DNA of 39,138 nucleotides from Arthrobacter sp. Br18 (GTDB lineage Bacteria; Actinomycetota; Actinomycetes; Actinomycetales; Micrococcaceae), in contig NZ_KI914863.1 of NCBI RefSeq assembly GCF_000520555.1, positions 41,188 through 80,325 on the forward strand, read 5' to 3'. How positions within the stretch are numbered: the stretch's first letter is position 1; each line of letters starts with the position of its first letter. Below the pieces are notes generated by a model. The model saw nothing but the letters and a program-made list of their open reading frames with translations, was not told the DNA's origin and searched no databases. Below, in pieces: positions 18,179 to 26,242 of the stretch. The translations under genes were made by a program, and so were the position numbers.

Positions 18179-18676
18179 TCAGGAAATGACGGTGCCCTCC
18201 ACCGGATCGTCGTCGTTCCCCTTCATCATGGACCGCGCGTTCGATGAGGTGATTTCGATGGTCTCCAGCGCGCGCTCCACCATGCCCTCGTCCTTGCCCA
18301 GGTACTCGCGGACCACACCCGCCTGCACCTGGACGATCTTGAAGCTGTGGTCGAGCTTCTTGTCCCGCACGAGGGTTGCCTGGTCGGGAACCCGGGAGCC
18401 CTGCCCACCTGCGGAACCCTTGCCCTGAAGCTGGACCTCGTTGATCTTGTCAGCCGCCCTTCGTGCCGCTGAGCGGAGGCTGAACACCACGAAACTGAAG
18501 ATGAGCAGCCAGCCGAGCGAAATGATCGCGACCAGCCATCCGACCACCTCGTTCTGGTTGGCCGCGAAGACGACGGCGACCAGGAACACCACCAACATGA
18601 CCGCCATGCCGGCGCTGCCCATGCGCATGCTGACTCCGCGGCCCGCTGGCCGTTTACTGCTTCCCAATGACTGCAT
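18179..18676 (-). CDS. Small two-helix membrane protein, unknown function
   Basis: The 165-residue product has two hydrophobic helices (about 22-39 and 46-67) joined by a short QNEVVG loop. A cytoplasmic tail follows that is basic at first (RSAARRAADK) and then acidic, ending near MMKGNDDDPVEG. The helices plus long polar tail suggest a membrane-anchored soluble domain; I do not recognise a named family. The frame is open to 18811. I use the ATG at 18676 (MQSLGSSKRP), but the ATG at 18628 has a better ribosome site (CGGAG) and would remove 16 residues. It diverges from the secreted protein gene at 18851. Confidence 0.7.
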   Translation of the reverse strand: MQSLGSSKRPAGRGVSMRMGSAGMAVMLVVFLVAVVFAANQNEVVGWLVAIISLGWLLIFSFVVFSLRSAARRAADKINEVQLQGKGSAGGQGSRVPDQATLVRDKKLDHSFKIVQVQAGVVREYLGKDEGMVERALETIEITSSNARSMMKGNDDDPVEGTVIS

Positions 18677-18772
18677 TGCACCAGTCTCGCAAACAACGCG
18701 CCGAATTCCCGCAGGCGTCCACCGCAGGCGAACGGTCAGGCATTTCGAAGAAACTTCCCACCCTCGCCCATC

Positions 18773-18803
18773 CGTGATGATCATCACGCCGAAGTACCGG
18801 TAC
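18773..18803. promoter_or_regulatory. Two adjacent perfect palindromes in a divergent promoter region
   Basis: A 16-bp perfect palindrome covers 18773-18788 (half-site CGTGATGA) and a 10-bp perfect palindrome covers 18794-18803 (GTACCGGTAC). They lie between the divergent genes starting at 18676 and 18851, about 50-80 bp upstream of the latter. This layout fits binding sites for dimeric regulators, but which protein binds is unknown. Confidence 0.55.
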
Positions 18804-18850
18804 GCGCGCATCCACAGCGCGCTTCATTCGCACTCATGGAGGATTTTCCG

Positions 18851-19627
18851 ATGAACAAGAAGATGCGTTTCCTCGCAGTCCCAGCCCTGGCCCTCAGCGC
18901 TGTCGCCATGTCCGGCGCCCCCGCGATGGCCGCCCACGACGGCACCTACTCCTCGACCCTGGGCCAGCTCAGTGGCACCACCGGTTCCGGAACCATCACC
19001 CTGGACGTCACGGGCGACCAGGCCAAGGTGAAGCTGCAAGTTTCCGGTCTCGCCGAGACCTTCATGGACGCGGCATACCCCCACGTCCAGCACATCCACG
19101 GCGGAGCCATGGGCGAATGCCCCACGACCGCTGACGACGCCAACGGCGACGGCATCCTCAGCACCACCGACGGTGCTGCTTCCTACGGTGGAATCCAGAC
19201 CACGCTGACCACCTCCGGTGCGACGACCCCGGCTGAGGGCCTGAACCTGGCGCTCGGCGGCCAGGGTGGCAGCTACACCATCGACCGCACCATCACCATC
19301 GATGAGGCCACTCAGAAGTCCCTCGCCGCCGGCACCGCCGTCGTCGTCGTCCACGGCCTGGATCCCGCCACGGTCACCGCCACGGCAGAGGCCTTCAACG
19401 CACCCAGCGACCTGGAGCCCTCACTTCCCCTCGGCGCCACCTCCCCGGCACTGTGTGGAGTCCTCGTCGAGTCACAGATGGGTGACATGCCTGCCGGTGG
19501 CGCCGATACCGGTGTCGCCCAGGAAACTGGTTCCAACACCGCCATACTCGCCCTCGGTGGCGGCCTGGTCCTGGCAGCAGCAGCCGGCGGAACTTTCATG
19601 GTCCGTCGCAGCAACGCCAAGGCGTAA
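18851..19627 (+). CDS. Secreted CHRD-like domain protein with C-terminal membrane anchor
   Basis: This 258-residue exported protein has a signal peptide with likely cleavage after AMA (about residue 27). The mature domain contains HVQHIHGG (78-85), the histidine motif of CHRD-type domains, followed by Cys90. A calcium-loop-like DxNxDG lies at 96-101, and a second cysteine in ALCGV could pair with Cys90. The C-terminus has GADTG and AQETG, then a hydrophobic helix and RRSNAKA, shaped like a sortase signal but without a clean LPxTG or LAxTG. The ATG at 18851 has a GGAGG site. Probably a surface-anchored protein; its role is unknown. Confidence 0.75.
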   Translation: MNKKMRFLAVPALALSAVAMSGAPAMAAHDGTYSSTLGQLSGTTGSGTITLDVTGDQAKVKLQVSGLAETFMDAAYPHVQHIHGGAMGECPTTADDANGDGILSTTDGAASYGGIQTTLTTSGATTPAEGLNLALGGQGGSYTIDRTITIDEATQKSLAAGTAVVVVHGLDPATVTATAEAFNAPSDLEPSLPLGATSPALCGVLVESQMGDMPAGGADTGVAQETGSNTAILALGGGLVLAAAAGGTFMVRRSNAKA

Positions 19628-19656
19628 TCGCGCCAGCGCAACACCAGTAGGTGAAC

Positions 19657-19702
19657 CGGCCGCCGCCGGGGCTTCCAGGCTCCGGCGGCGGCCGTTTCTT
19701 TT
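19657..19702 (+). terminator. Intrinsic terminator after the CHRD-like gene
   Basis: Perfect 13-bp GC-only arms (19657-19669 and 19682-19694) with a 12-base loop are followed by TTTCTTTT. It lies 30 bp past the stop of the secreted protein gene. Confidence 0.92.
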
Positions 19703-19736
19703 GGACCGCCGAACCATGGCGACGTGTCCAGGTGTC

Positions 19737-20567
19737 CTACCGGAGGAAGAGCTTCCGCAGCCTCAGGGTGGTGAGGAGCATCCCGAAGGCGATCAGGACC
19801 AGGAAGTAGGACACGTGGATCAGCGTGGCAGGGCTGAAGATCCCCACGCTGAGCTGGCGCAGCAATTCAACCCCGTGCCACAGCGGCAGCGCCTGGATGA
19901 ACCACTGGATGGGCTGCGGGTAGACACTCAGGGGGTAGAAGGTGGCCGAGAAGAGGAACATCGGCAGCATGACGAAGTTGATCCACTCCATCTGCTGGAA
20001 CGTCTTCAGAAAGCTCGTGATGCCCATGCCGAATGACGCGAACCCGAATGCGATCAGCACTGCCGCGGGAACCATCAGCAGCGCCCAGGGCGTGGTGATC
20101 AGGCCCATCAGTCCCATGACCGCGGTGAAACCCGTGGCATACAGTGCGCCGCGCAGCAGGGCCAGGAAGGTTTCACCGATGGCGACGTCCAGCGGACCGA
20201 GCGACGTGGAGAGCATGCCCTGGTACAGCTTCGCGAAGTTCATCTTGAAGAACACGTTCCAGGTGCTGTCGTAGACGGCGCCGTTCATGGCCGAGACTGC
20301 CAGCAATGCGGGTGCAATGTAGGCCGCGTAGCTGATCTCCTCACCGCCGGGCCCGACGACGGCGCCCACCAGCGCTCCGAGCCCCACCCCCATCGACACC
20401 AGGTAGAGCACCGGCTCGAAGAAGCCGGACACCATGATCAGCCAGTTGCTGCTGCGTGTGGCGAGCAGGCCCCGTGAGATGACGGCGCGGGCGTTCCGCG
20501 CATACAGCCCGCGAAAGGCCCGGCTCCCCTGATCCACCCGGTAATCCTCCGCCGGTCGGGTGGTCAT
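19737..20567 (-). CDS. ABC-2 type transporter permease (second)
   Basis: This 276-residue membrane protein has about six hydrophobic segments. LPMFLFSATFYPLSVYPQ is the conserved ABC-2 loop (FSGxFFP-like), and the region ending LPLWHGVELLRQ matches the NodJ/DrrB group. The ATG at 20567 overlaps the stop of the upstream permease by four bases (ATGA). With that permease and the ATPase it forms a three-gene exporter. Homologues include antibiotic and lipooligosaccharide exporters; the cargo here is unknown. Confidence 0.88.
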   Translation of the reverse strand: MTTRPAEDYRVDQGSRAFRGLYARNARAVISRGLLATRSSNWLIMVSGFFEPVLYLVSMGVGLGALVGAVVGPGGEEISYAAYIAPALLAVSAMNGAVYDSTWNVFFKMNFAKLYQGMLSTSLGPLDVAIGETFLALLRGALYATGFTAVMGLMGLITTPWALLMVPAAVLIAFGFASFGMGITSFLKTFQQMEWINFVMLPMFLFSATFYPLSVYPQPIQWFIQALPLWHGVELLRQLSVGIFSPATLIHVSYFLVLIAFGMLLTTLRLRKLFLR

Positions 20568-21469
20568 TTTCCGAGCCTCCGCGCATAGGTCCGCTGCGCC
20601 AGGCGCCATCCGATGAACGCCAGCACCGACAGATAGAGCACGTGCACCAGGACCAGCCCCAGCGGCTGTTCATACCCGTAGGTCAGGGTCCGCCCCAGTT
20701 CCGTGCCGTGCCACAGCGGGGAGATCCAGCCGATCCACCGAAGGAAGACCGGGAGCGTCTCCAGGGGGAAGAAGGTCCCCGAGAAGAGGAACAGCGGCAT
20801 GACGATGAACCGCATCACCAGGGCGAACTGTCCCTTGTCCTCCTCCACACTTGCCGCGTACGCCAGAAGCGGCAGGCCGAAGGAGAGCCCGCAGAGGACC
20901 GCGACCGGGATGGCGGCCCAGCCCCAGGGCGACGGCGAGGCGCCGAACGCCGCGACGATCGCGAAGTAGATCGCGGTGGTCAGCAACAGCCGCAGCGCAA
21001 CGGCGGTGATGTGCCCGTTGACGATCTGGTGGGTGCCGAGCGGGGAAGCGTGGGGTCCGTAGTAGACCCGGCGCCACTTGAACCCGTCCATCACGGGGTA
21101 GGTGAACTCGGTGGCTGCGGTCATGATGGTTGCCGAGGCAAGCAGCGCCGGGGCGATGAACGCAAGATAACCCACGCCGCCGAACGCTTCCCCCGCCTGC
21201 TGGTCGACCAGCGTTGCCAGGCCCACCCCCATGGCGAAGAGGTACATCACGGGAGTGCCGACGCTCGAGGCGAGCAGGGTCCAGCGGTAGCTGTTCATGG
21301 ACCGCAGGACGTGTTCTGCGTAGTACCAGGACCCGAACTTCCGGGCGCGGGCGGCGGAGACGGCAGGCGCGTGGACGCGGAGGACCGGTGCGCCCGGGGA
21401 GGGTGACGCCGTCGTCGGCCCGGCGGATTCCTCACCTGGACGGTCCTCGCTCGGACGGTGTGTGCTCAC
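20564..21469 (-). CDS. ABC-2 type transporter permease (first)
   Basis: This 301-residue permease starts with a 45-residue polar, Pro/Ser-rich tail followed by about six membrane segments. MPLFLFSGTFFPLETLP is the ABC-2 signature loop and PLWHGTELGR is the NodJ-like C-terminal motif. The two permeases share this organisation and probably form a heterodimer. A TTG at 21484 inside the ATPase stop is also possible, but the GTG at 21469 has an AGGGA site and is preferred. Confidence 0.86.
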   Translation of the reverse strand: MSTHRPSEDRPGEESAGPTTASPSPGAPVLRVHAPAVSAARARKFGSWYYAEHVLRSMNSYRWTLLASSVGTPVMYLFAMGVGLATLVDQQAGEAFGGVGYLAFIAPALLASATIMTAATEFTYPVMDGFKWRRVYYGPHASPLGTHQIVNGHITAVALRLLLTTAIYFAIVAAFGASPSPWGWAAIPVAVLCGLSFGLPLLAYAASVEEDKGQFALVMRFIVMPLFLFSGTFFPLETLPVFLRWIGWISPLWHGTELGRTLTYGYEQPLGLVLVHVLYLSVLAFIGWRLAQRTYARRLGK

Positions 21470-21476
21470 TGGATCC

Positions 21477-22418
21477 CTACTCAACGAGGCTCCGTCCCGT
21501 CAGCCGGAGGAACACGTCCTCCAGGGAGGAGCGCCGGACCAGTGAGGTGACCGGCCGCAGACCGCGGGAGGCGACCTCCTCGAGTGCGGCTTCGCCGTCG
21601 TGCGCGTAGATCAGGATGCGGTCCGGAAGTACCTCCAGGCGCTCCCCGATCCCGCCGAGTTCCGGGGCCACCGTGGTGTTGCGCTCCGAGCCGAAGCGCA
21701 GCTCGAGCACCTCACGGGTCGAGTGCTCCTTGATGAGCCGCGCGGGTGAGCCCTCGGCCATGATCCGGCCCTTGTCCACGACCACGAGGCGGTCACACAG
21801 CTGTTCCGCCTCGTCCATGTAGTGGGTGGTCAGGATGAGGGTCACGCCGGATTCCTTGAGCCGGAAGAGCCGGTCCCACAGGATGTGCCGCGCCTGCGGA
21901 TCGAGCCCGGTGGTGGGTTCGTCGAGCAGCAGGATCTTCGGTTCGTTGATCAGCGACCGGGCGATGGTGAGCCGGCGTTTCATGCCGCCCGAGAGCGAGT
22001 CCACCCTGGCGGAGGCCTTGTCCGTCAGCTGGGCGAATTCGAGGAGCTCGTCGGCCTTGGGCTTCAGGTAGCTCAGGGGAAGGCCGAAGTAGCGCCCGTA
22101 GACGATCAGGTTGTCGCGGACCCGCAGTTCCTCGTCGAGGTTGTCCTGCTGCGGAACCACGCCGAGGTGCGCGCGTACCTCGGGTCCGTGCTGCTCGGGG
22201 TCCAGCCCCAGGATCGCAAGGTGGCCCGAGGTTCGCTGGGACACGCCGCCGACCATGCGCATCGTGGTCGATTTCCCCGCGCCGTTGGGCCCCAGGAGCC
22301 CGAACGACTCCCCGGCGGGAACCTCGAACGAGATCCCGTCCACGGCCCGGAACTCGCCGTAGTGCTTGCTGAGGTCGTGCGCGGAGATGACCGGTTGTCC
22401 GGCGAGGTTGTGTGGCAC
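21477..22418 (-). CDS. ABC transporter ATP-binding protein (NodI/DrrA-like)
   Basis: This 313-residue ATPase powers the two ABC-2 permeases downstream. Walker A GPNGAGKST is at 43-51, and VPQQDNLDEELRVRDNL is the Q-loop region typical of NodI-type proteins. The signature LSGGMKRRL and Walker B LLLDEPTTGLDP follow, then a switch His in TTHYMDEAE. The C-terminal 90 residues (ending SSLEDVFLRLTGRSL) match the DrrA-type extension. It starts with GTG. The family suggests export of a lipid-linked or hydrophobic molecule; nothing nearby identifies it. Confidence 0.92.
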   Translation of the reverse strand: MPHNLAGQPVISAHDLSKHYGEFRAVDGISFEVPAGESFGLLGPNGAGKSTTMRMVGGVSQRTSGHLAILGLDPEQHGPEVRAHLGVVPQQDNLDEELRVRDNLIVYGRYFGLPLSYLKPKADELLEFAQLTDKASARVDSLSGGMKRRLTIARSLINEPKILLLDEPTTGLDPQARHILWDRLFRLKESGVTLILTTHYMDEAEQLCDRLVVVDKGRIMAEGSPARLIKEHSTREVLELRFGSERNTTVAPELGGIGERLEVLPDRILIYAHDGEAALEEVASRGLRPVTSLVRRSSLEDVFLRLTGRSLVE

Positions 22419-22500
22419 CCGCCAAGCCTAGGCCACGGAAGCGATTGGGACTGGCCAATGGGGTGGTAGACGGTCCGTGTCGCAGCTTCCCGGGGGCCTG

Positions 22501-23385
22501 CTAGCCCCGCTCGGCGGCCTCCACCACGTTGGCCAGGAGCATGGCCCTGGTCATCGGGCCCACTCCGCCGGGATTCGGCGACAGCCAGGAGGCTACTTCC
22601 CCGGCAGCGGGCTCGACATCGCCGGTCAGTGCGGCCTTGCCCGTCCGGGCATCGACCACGCGGCTGACGCCGACGTCGAGCACGATGGCGCCAGGTTTCA
22701 GCTGACCGGCCTTGATCATGTGCGGGATGCCTGCAGCCGCAACGACGACGTCGGCCCGTCCCAGGTGGTCGGCGAGGTCCACCGTCCCGGTGTGTGCGAG
22801 TGTCACCGTCGCGTTGATGGCTTTCCTCGTGAGCAGCAGGCCGAGTGGCCGCCCCACCGTCACTCCCCTGCCCACCACGAGGACGTTCAGCCCCTTGAGC
22901 GCCACGTCGTGGCGCTGCAGCAGTTCGATGATCCCGTGCGGGGTGCAGGGCAGCGGCGAATCCATCGGCGCATTGACGTTGAGCACCAGCTTGCCGAGAT
23001 TGGTGGGATGGAGACCGTCGGCGTCCTTCGCGGGGTCCATCCGTGCGAGGACGGCGTTGGTGTCGAGGTGCGCGGGAAGAGGAAGCTGCACGATGTAGCC
23101 GGTGGTGGCGGGGTCGGCGTTCAGCTCATCGATGAGCGCTTCCAGCTCTTCCTGGGAGATGGTGGCGGGAACATCGCGGCGCACCGAGGTGATTCCCACC
23201 TGGGCGCAGTCGCGGTGCTTGCCTGCCACATAGGAGTGGCTGCCGGGGTCGTCCCCCACGAGGACGGTCCCGAGGCCCGGGGTGATGCCCCGGGCCTTCA
23301 GTGCGCTGACCCTCTCCGTGAGCTCCTCCCGGATCCGGGCCGCTGTGGCCTTGCCGTCAAGAATGCGGGCGGTGGTGGTGCTCAT
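22501..23385 (-). CDS. folD: Bifunctional methylene-THF dehydrogenase / methenyl-THF cyclohydrolase
   Basis: This 294-residue enzyme interconverts 5,10-methylene-THF and 10-formyl-THF with NADP+. The active-site YVAGKHRDC holds the Tyr and Lys expected for FolD. QLPLPAHL and the dinucleotide-binding [11 protein letters not shown] are present, and [14 protein letters not shown] is the second signature. The ATG at 23385 follows GGAGACC and overlaps the stop of the small ORF upstream by four bases (ATGA). It is cotranscribed with glyA, which produces its methylene-THF substrate. Confidence 0.96.
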   Translation of the reverse strand: MSTTTARILDGKATAARIREELTERVSALKARGITPGLGTVLVGDDPGSHSYVAGKHRDCAQVGITSVRRDVPATISQEELEALIDELNADPATTGYIVQLPLPAHLDTNAVLARMDPAKDADGLHPTNLGKLVLNVNAPMDSPLPCTPHGIIELLQRHDVALKGLNVLVVGRGVTVGRPLGLLLTRKAINATVTLAHTGTVDLADHLGRADVVVAAAGIPHMIKAGQLKPGAIVLDVGVSRVVDARTGKAALTGDVEPAAGEVASWLSPNPGGVGPMTRAMLLANVVEAAERG

Positions 23386-23564
23386 GGTTGGTCTCCGGTT
23401 TCCAGTCGTTCGTTCTCCAGCTGTTCGTTCTCCAGCTGTTCGAGCAGGAAGGCCTTCCCTCGCTCGCAGCAGCCGGTGAAGCAACACTCCGTTGCGGGGA
23501 TCCCGTACTCGGACGACGCCGCTGCCCGCGAGGCCAGCGCACCTTCCGGGAGGGCCTCTACCAT
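23382..23564 (-). CDS. 60-residue cysteine-rich small protein between glyA and folD
   Basis: This frame starts with an ATG that overlaps the last codons of glyA (the bases ATGGTAG hold both the start and the glyA stop). It ends in an ATGA overlap with the folD start, so it fills the gap exactly. AGGAGG lies one base upstream of the ATG, too close for best initiation but suited to re-initiation after glyA. The protein has a small N-terminal part, then [11 protein letters not shown] with Cys27, 28, 32 and 33, and a Leu/Glu-rich helix containing the repeat [10 protein letters not shown]. CCxxxCC suggests metal or cluster binding, but no family is recognised. Conservation in relatives would decide whether it is real. 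Confidence 0.6.
   Translation of the reverse strand: MVEALPEGALASRAAASSEYGIPATECCFTGCCERGKAFLLEQLENEQLENERLETGDQP
23408..23442. repeat. 15-bp tandem repeat, about 2.3 copies
   Basis: The unit CGTTCTCCAGCTGTT occurs at 23411-23425 and 23426-23440, with partial matches on both sides and a degenerate copy further left. The period is a multiple of three, so in the small ORF it encodes LENEQ then LENER without breaking the frame. Confidence 0.9.
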
Positions 23565-24871
23565 TCCTCCTGGCCCGGATACAGCGGAAAGTCAGCCGTG
23601 AGGACTGAAACCCTTGCGCGCAGCGCGTCGACGTCGGCCGCGGGTTTCAGGGCGGCGGCGATGATGTCGCCGACCTCCGTGAATTCAGGCGCTCCGAAGC
23701 CGCGGGTTGCGAGCGCCGGCGTCCCGATGCGCAGTCCCGAGGTGACCATGGGCGGGCGCGGATCGAACGGCACCGCGTTTCGGTTGACGGTGATGCCGAC
23801 CGAGTGCAGGAGGTCCTCCCCCTGCTGTCCGTCGAGAACCGAGTTCCGCAGGTCGACGAGAACGAGGTGGACATCGGTGCCGCCGGTCAGCACGGAGATC
23901 CCGTGGTCCGCGACGTCGGCGGAGGTGAGGCGCTCGGCGATGATCCGTGCACCCTCCAGCACCCGCTCCTGGCGCTCCCTGAATTCCGGGGAACCTGCGA
24001 TCCGGAAGGCGGTGGCCTTGCCCGCGATCACGTGCATGAGGGGGCCGCCCTGCTGGCCGGGGAACACGTTCGAGTTGATCTTCCGAGCCCACTCCTGCTT
24101 GGCCAGGATGACGCCGGAGCGCGGGCCGGCGAGCGTCTTGTGGACCGTGGAGGTGACGACGTCGGAGTAGGGCACGGGACTGGGGTGCACTCCGGCGGCA
24201 ACGAGGCCTGCGAAATGGGCCATGTCGGTCCAGAGGAGCGCGCCCACCTCGTCGGCGATGGACCGGAAGGCGGCGAAGTCCAGTTGGCGCGGGTAGGCGG
24301 ACCAGCCGGCGATGAGGACCTGGGGTTTCTCGGCCAGTGCCTGCGCGCGGACGCGCTCCATGTCGAGCCGATGGGTGTCCTCCTCGACACCGTAGGCCGC
24401 CACCTTGTAGAGCTTGCCGGAGAAGTTCAGCTTCATGCCGTGCGTCAGGTGGCCGCCGTGGGCCAGTGAGAGGCCCATGATCTTGTCGCCGGGCTGAATC
24501 ATCGCGGACAGCGCTGCGGCGTTGGCCTGTGCGCCGGAGTGCGGCTGGACGTTGGCGAACTCGGCACCGAAGAGGGTTTTCACACGTTCGATGGCAAGGT
24601 TCTCCGCCACGTCGACGTGCTCGCACCCGCCGTAGTAGCGGCGCCCGGGATAGCCCTCCGCGTACTTGTTCGTGAGGACCGAGCCCTGGGCTTCGAGGAC
24701 TGCGCGGGGCGCGAAATTCTCGGAGGCGATCATTTCGAGGGTGTCGCGCTGCCGGGCCAGTTCATCGCGGAGCACTGCCGCGATTTCGGGATCCACCTCG
24801 GACAGCGGCGCGTTGGTCACGGAATCGGCGCCGTGGGAAAGCGCGGGCGTCGATGACGGCGAAGTGGTCAC
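23558..24871 (-). CDS. glyA: Serine hydroxymethyltransferase
   Basis: This 437-residue PLP enzyme converts serine and THF to glycine and methylene-THF in the cytoplasm. The PLP lysine is Lys245 in [13 protein letters not shown]. Family regions include [24 protein letters not shown] and PHSGAQAN. The frame continues upstream to 24949, but the GTG at 24871 follows an AAGGA site at seven bases and removes an unrelated Arg/Pro-rich extension, so it is chosen. It heads a leftward operon glyA - small ORF - folD, and diverges from the flavin monooxygenase-like gene. Confidence 0.95.
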   Translation of the reverse strand: MTTSPSSTPALSHGADSVTNAPLSEVDPEIAAVLRDELARQRDTLEMIASENFAPRAVLEAQGSVLTNKYAEGYPGRRYYGGCEHVDVAENLAIERVKTLFGAEFANVQPHSGAQANAAALSAMIQPGDKIMGLSLAHGGHLTHGMKLNFSGKLYKVAAYGVEEDTHRLDMERVRAQALAEKPQVLIAGWSAYPRQLDFAAFRSIADEVGALLWTDMAHFAGLVAAGVHPSPVPYSDVVTSTVHKTLAGPRSGVILAKQEWARKINSNVFPGQQGGPLMHVIAGKATAFRIAGSPEFRERQERVLEGARIIAERLTSADVADHGISVLTGGTDVHLVLVDLRNSVLDGQQGEDLLHSVGITVNRNAVPFDPRPPMVTSGLRIGTPALATRGFGAPEFTEVGDIIAAALKPAADVDALRARVSVLTADFPLYPGQEEW

Positions 24872-25154
24872 GGAGGAATCCTTCTGTGGGAGTCGCGGGG
24901 GTCGGTGAGCCGTCCGCAGCGCCGGAGCCCTTCCGGTGTGGTTGCCCACCCCAGCCCGGTTCCGGCGCCTTTCATGCTAGTCGCAGGGCAACCCGTGCCG
25001 CCACCGCGAGCCCCGCCGGAACGGGCGAGCCGGACCGGCACGGATGGAATACGGCAGTGGCCGGAGCGGTTTCACCGGGAGTGGCCGAACACCGGCCAGT
25101 GCCTCCCGGCCTTCCCCGCGGCACTTCAGGACGTCAGGGAACGGACGTCTCACG
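24872..25154. promoter_or_regulatory. Divergent intergenic region with structured glyA leader
   Basis: On the minus strand, a TAGCAT hexamer near 24973-24978 could be the -10 of a glyA promoter, giving a leader of roughly 95 nt. An 8-bp inverted repeat in that leader (GCGCCGGA pairing with TCCGGCGC, near 24920-24967) could fold into a hairpin. I see no conserved riboswitch core (see rejected items). No convincing promoter for the rightward gene is visible. Confidence 0.3.
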
Positions 25155-26242
25155 GTGGCAGAACAGCAGGGGGCAGGGGTCGTCGTGATCGGTGCGGGCC
25201 AGGCAGGCCTGAGCAGCGCCTATCATCTGCTCCGGAAGGGCCTGGCGCCTGGAAAAGACTTCCTCGTGCTGGACGCGAATGAGGGCCCGGGAGGTGCCTG
25301 GCGGCACCGCTGGCCCTCCCTCACCTTCGATGCCGCCCATGCCCTGCATGATCTGCCGGGCATGCCGCTCGGGACGCCGGACCCGCACGAACCCGCGTCA
25401 GGCGTGGTAAGCCGCTACTACGCTGGCTTCGAGGAGCGCTTCGGCGTTCCGGTCCTTCGGCCCTCGCAGGCCTCGGGCGTGCGCCGGGTGGCCGACGGAC
25501 TGGAGGTAGACCTTCGGGACGGCCGGTCCTGGCGGGCGGAAGCGGTCATCAATGCGACCGGCACGTGGACCCGTCCCTACTGGCCCTCCTACCCGGGACG
25601 GGAGGAGTTCGCCGGAGCGCAGCTGCACACGGCCGATTTCCTCACTGCCCGGGCCTTCTCGTGGTGGGCGGTGGAACCTCCGCGGTCCAGTTCCTCCTCC
25701 AGCTGGCCGCTGCGGGCGCGGACACCCTCTGGTCCACCAGGACCCCGCCGCGCTTCACCCGGCGTGCCTTCGACCCCGAATGGGGCCGGGATGTCGAGGC
25801 GGAAGTGGACGCCCGCACCCGGGCCGGCCTTCCGCCGTCGAGCGTGGTCTCCGTCACCGGGCTGCCGCTGACACCGGCCTACCAGTCAGGGATCGACGCC
25901 GGTATCCTCGCCTCGCGCGGACCCCTGGAGCGCCTCACCGAGCGGGGCGTCGTCTTCGGGGACGGCAGCGCCGGGGAGGTCGACGTCGTGCTGTGGGCCA
26001 CCGGCTTCCGTCCCGAACTCGACCACCTTGCTCCGCTCCGCCTGAGGGAACCCGGCGGCGGCATCCGGATGGACGGGGTTCGGGTCCTCCGCGAGCCGCG
26101 CCTGTTCCTGGTGGGGTACGGCGCCTCGGCGTCAACCCTCGGGGCAACGCGTGCGGGACGCGCGGCGGCGCTCGCTGCGGTGGCGGTCCTGGATCCACCG
26201 GGCTCGGAGCGGCCGGTCGGCGCAGGTAGCCTTGCGCTGTGA
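25155..26242 (+). pseudogene. Flavin-containing monooxygenase-like gene with an internal frameshift
   Basis: The N-terminal half (from GTG 25155) shows the FAD fold GAGQAG at residues 13-18, then ANEGPGGAWRHRWPSLTFD, typical of CzcO/FMO-like enzymes, and INATGTWTRPYWP. After LHTADFLTAR (near 25650) that frame turns to nonsense. The second half continues in another frame from GLLVVGGGTSAVQFLLQLAA (the NADPH fold) to ATGFRPEL and the C-terminus, stopping at 26242. The shift equals one lost base (modulo three) between about 25640 and 25660. It is either a disrupted gene or a sequencing error; both halves otherwise look intact. The stop overlaps the purU start (GTGA). Confidence 0.85.

Noticed and set aside
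24872-24980. ZTP/THF-type riboswitch upstream of glyA
   Set aside because: I could not find the conserved core bases of the ZTP (pfl) motif or the THF riboswitch in the leader; only a generic hairpin is visible.
25640-25665. Programmed frameshift in the flavin monooxygenase-like gene
   Set aside because: No slippery heptamer followed by a stem is evident and the family is not known for recoding; mutation or sequencing error is simpler.
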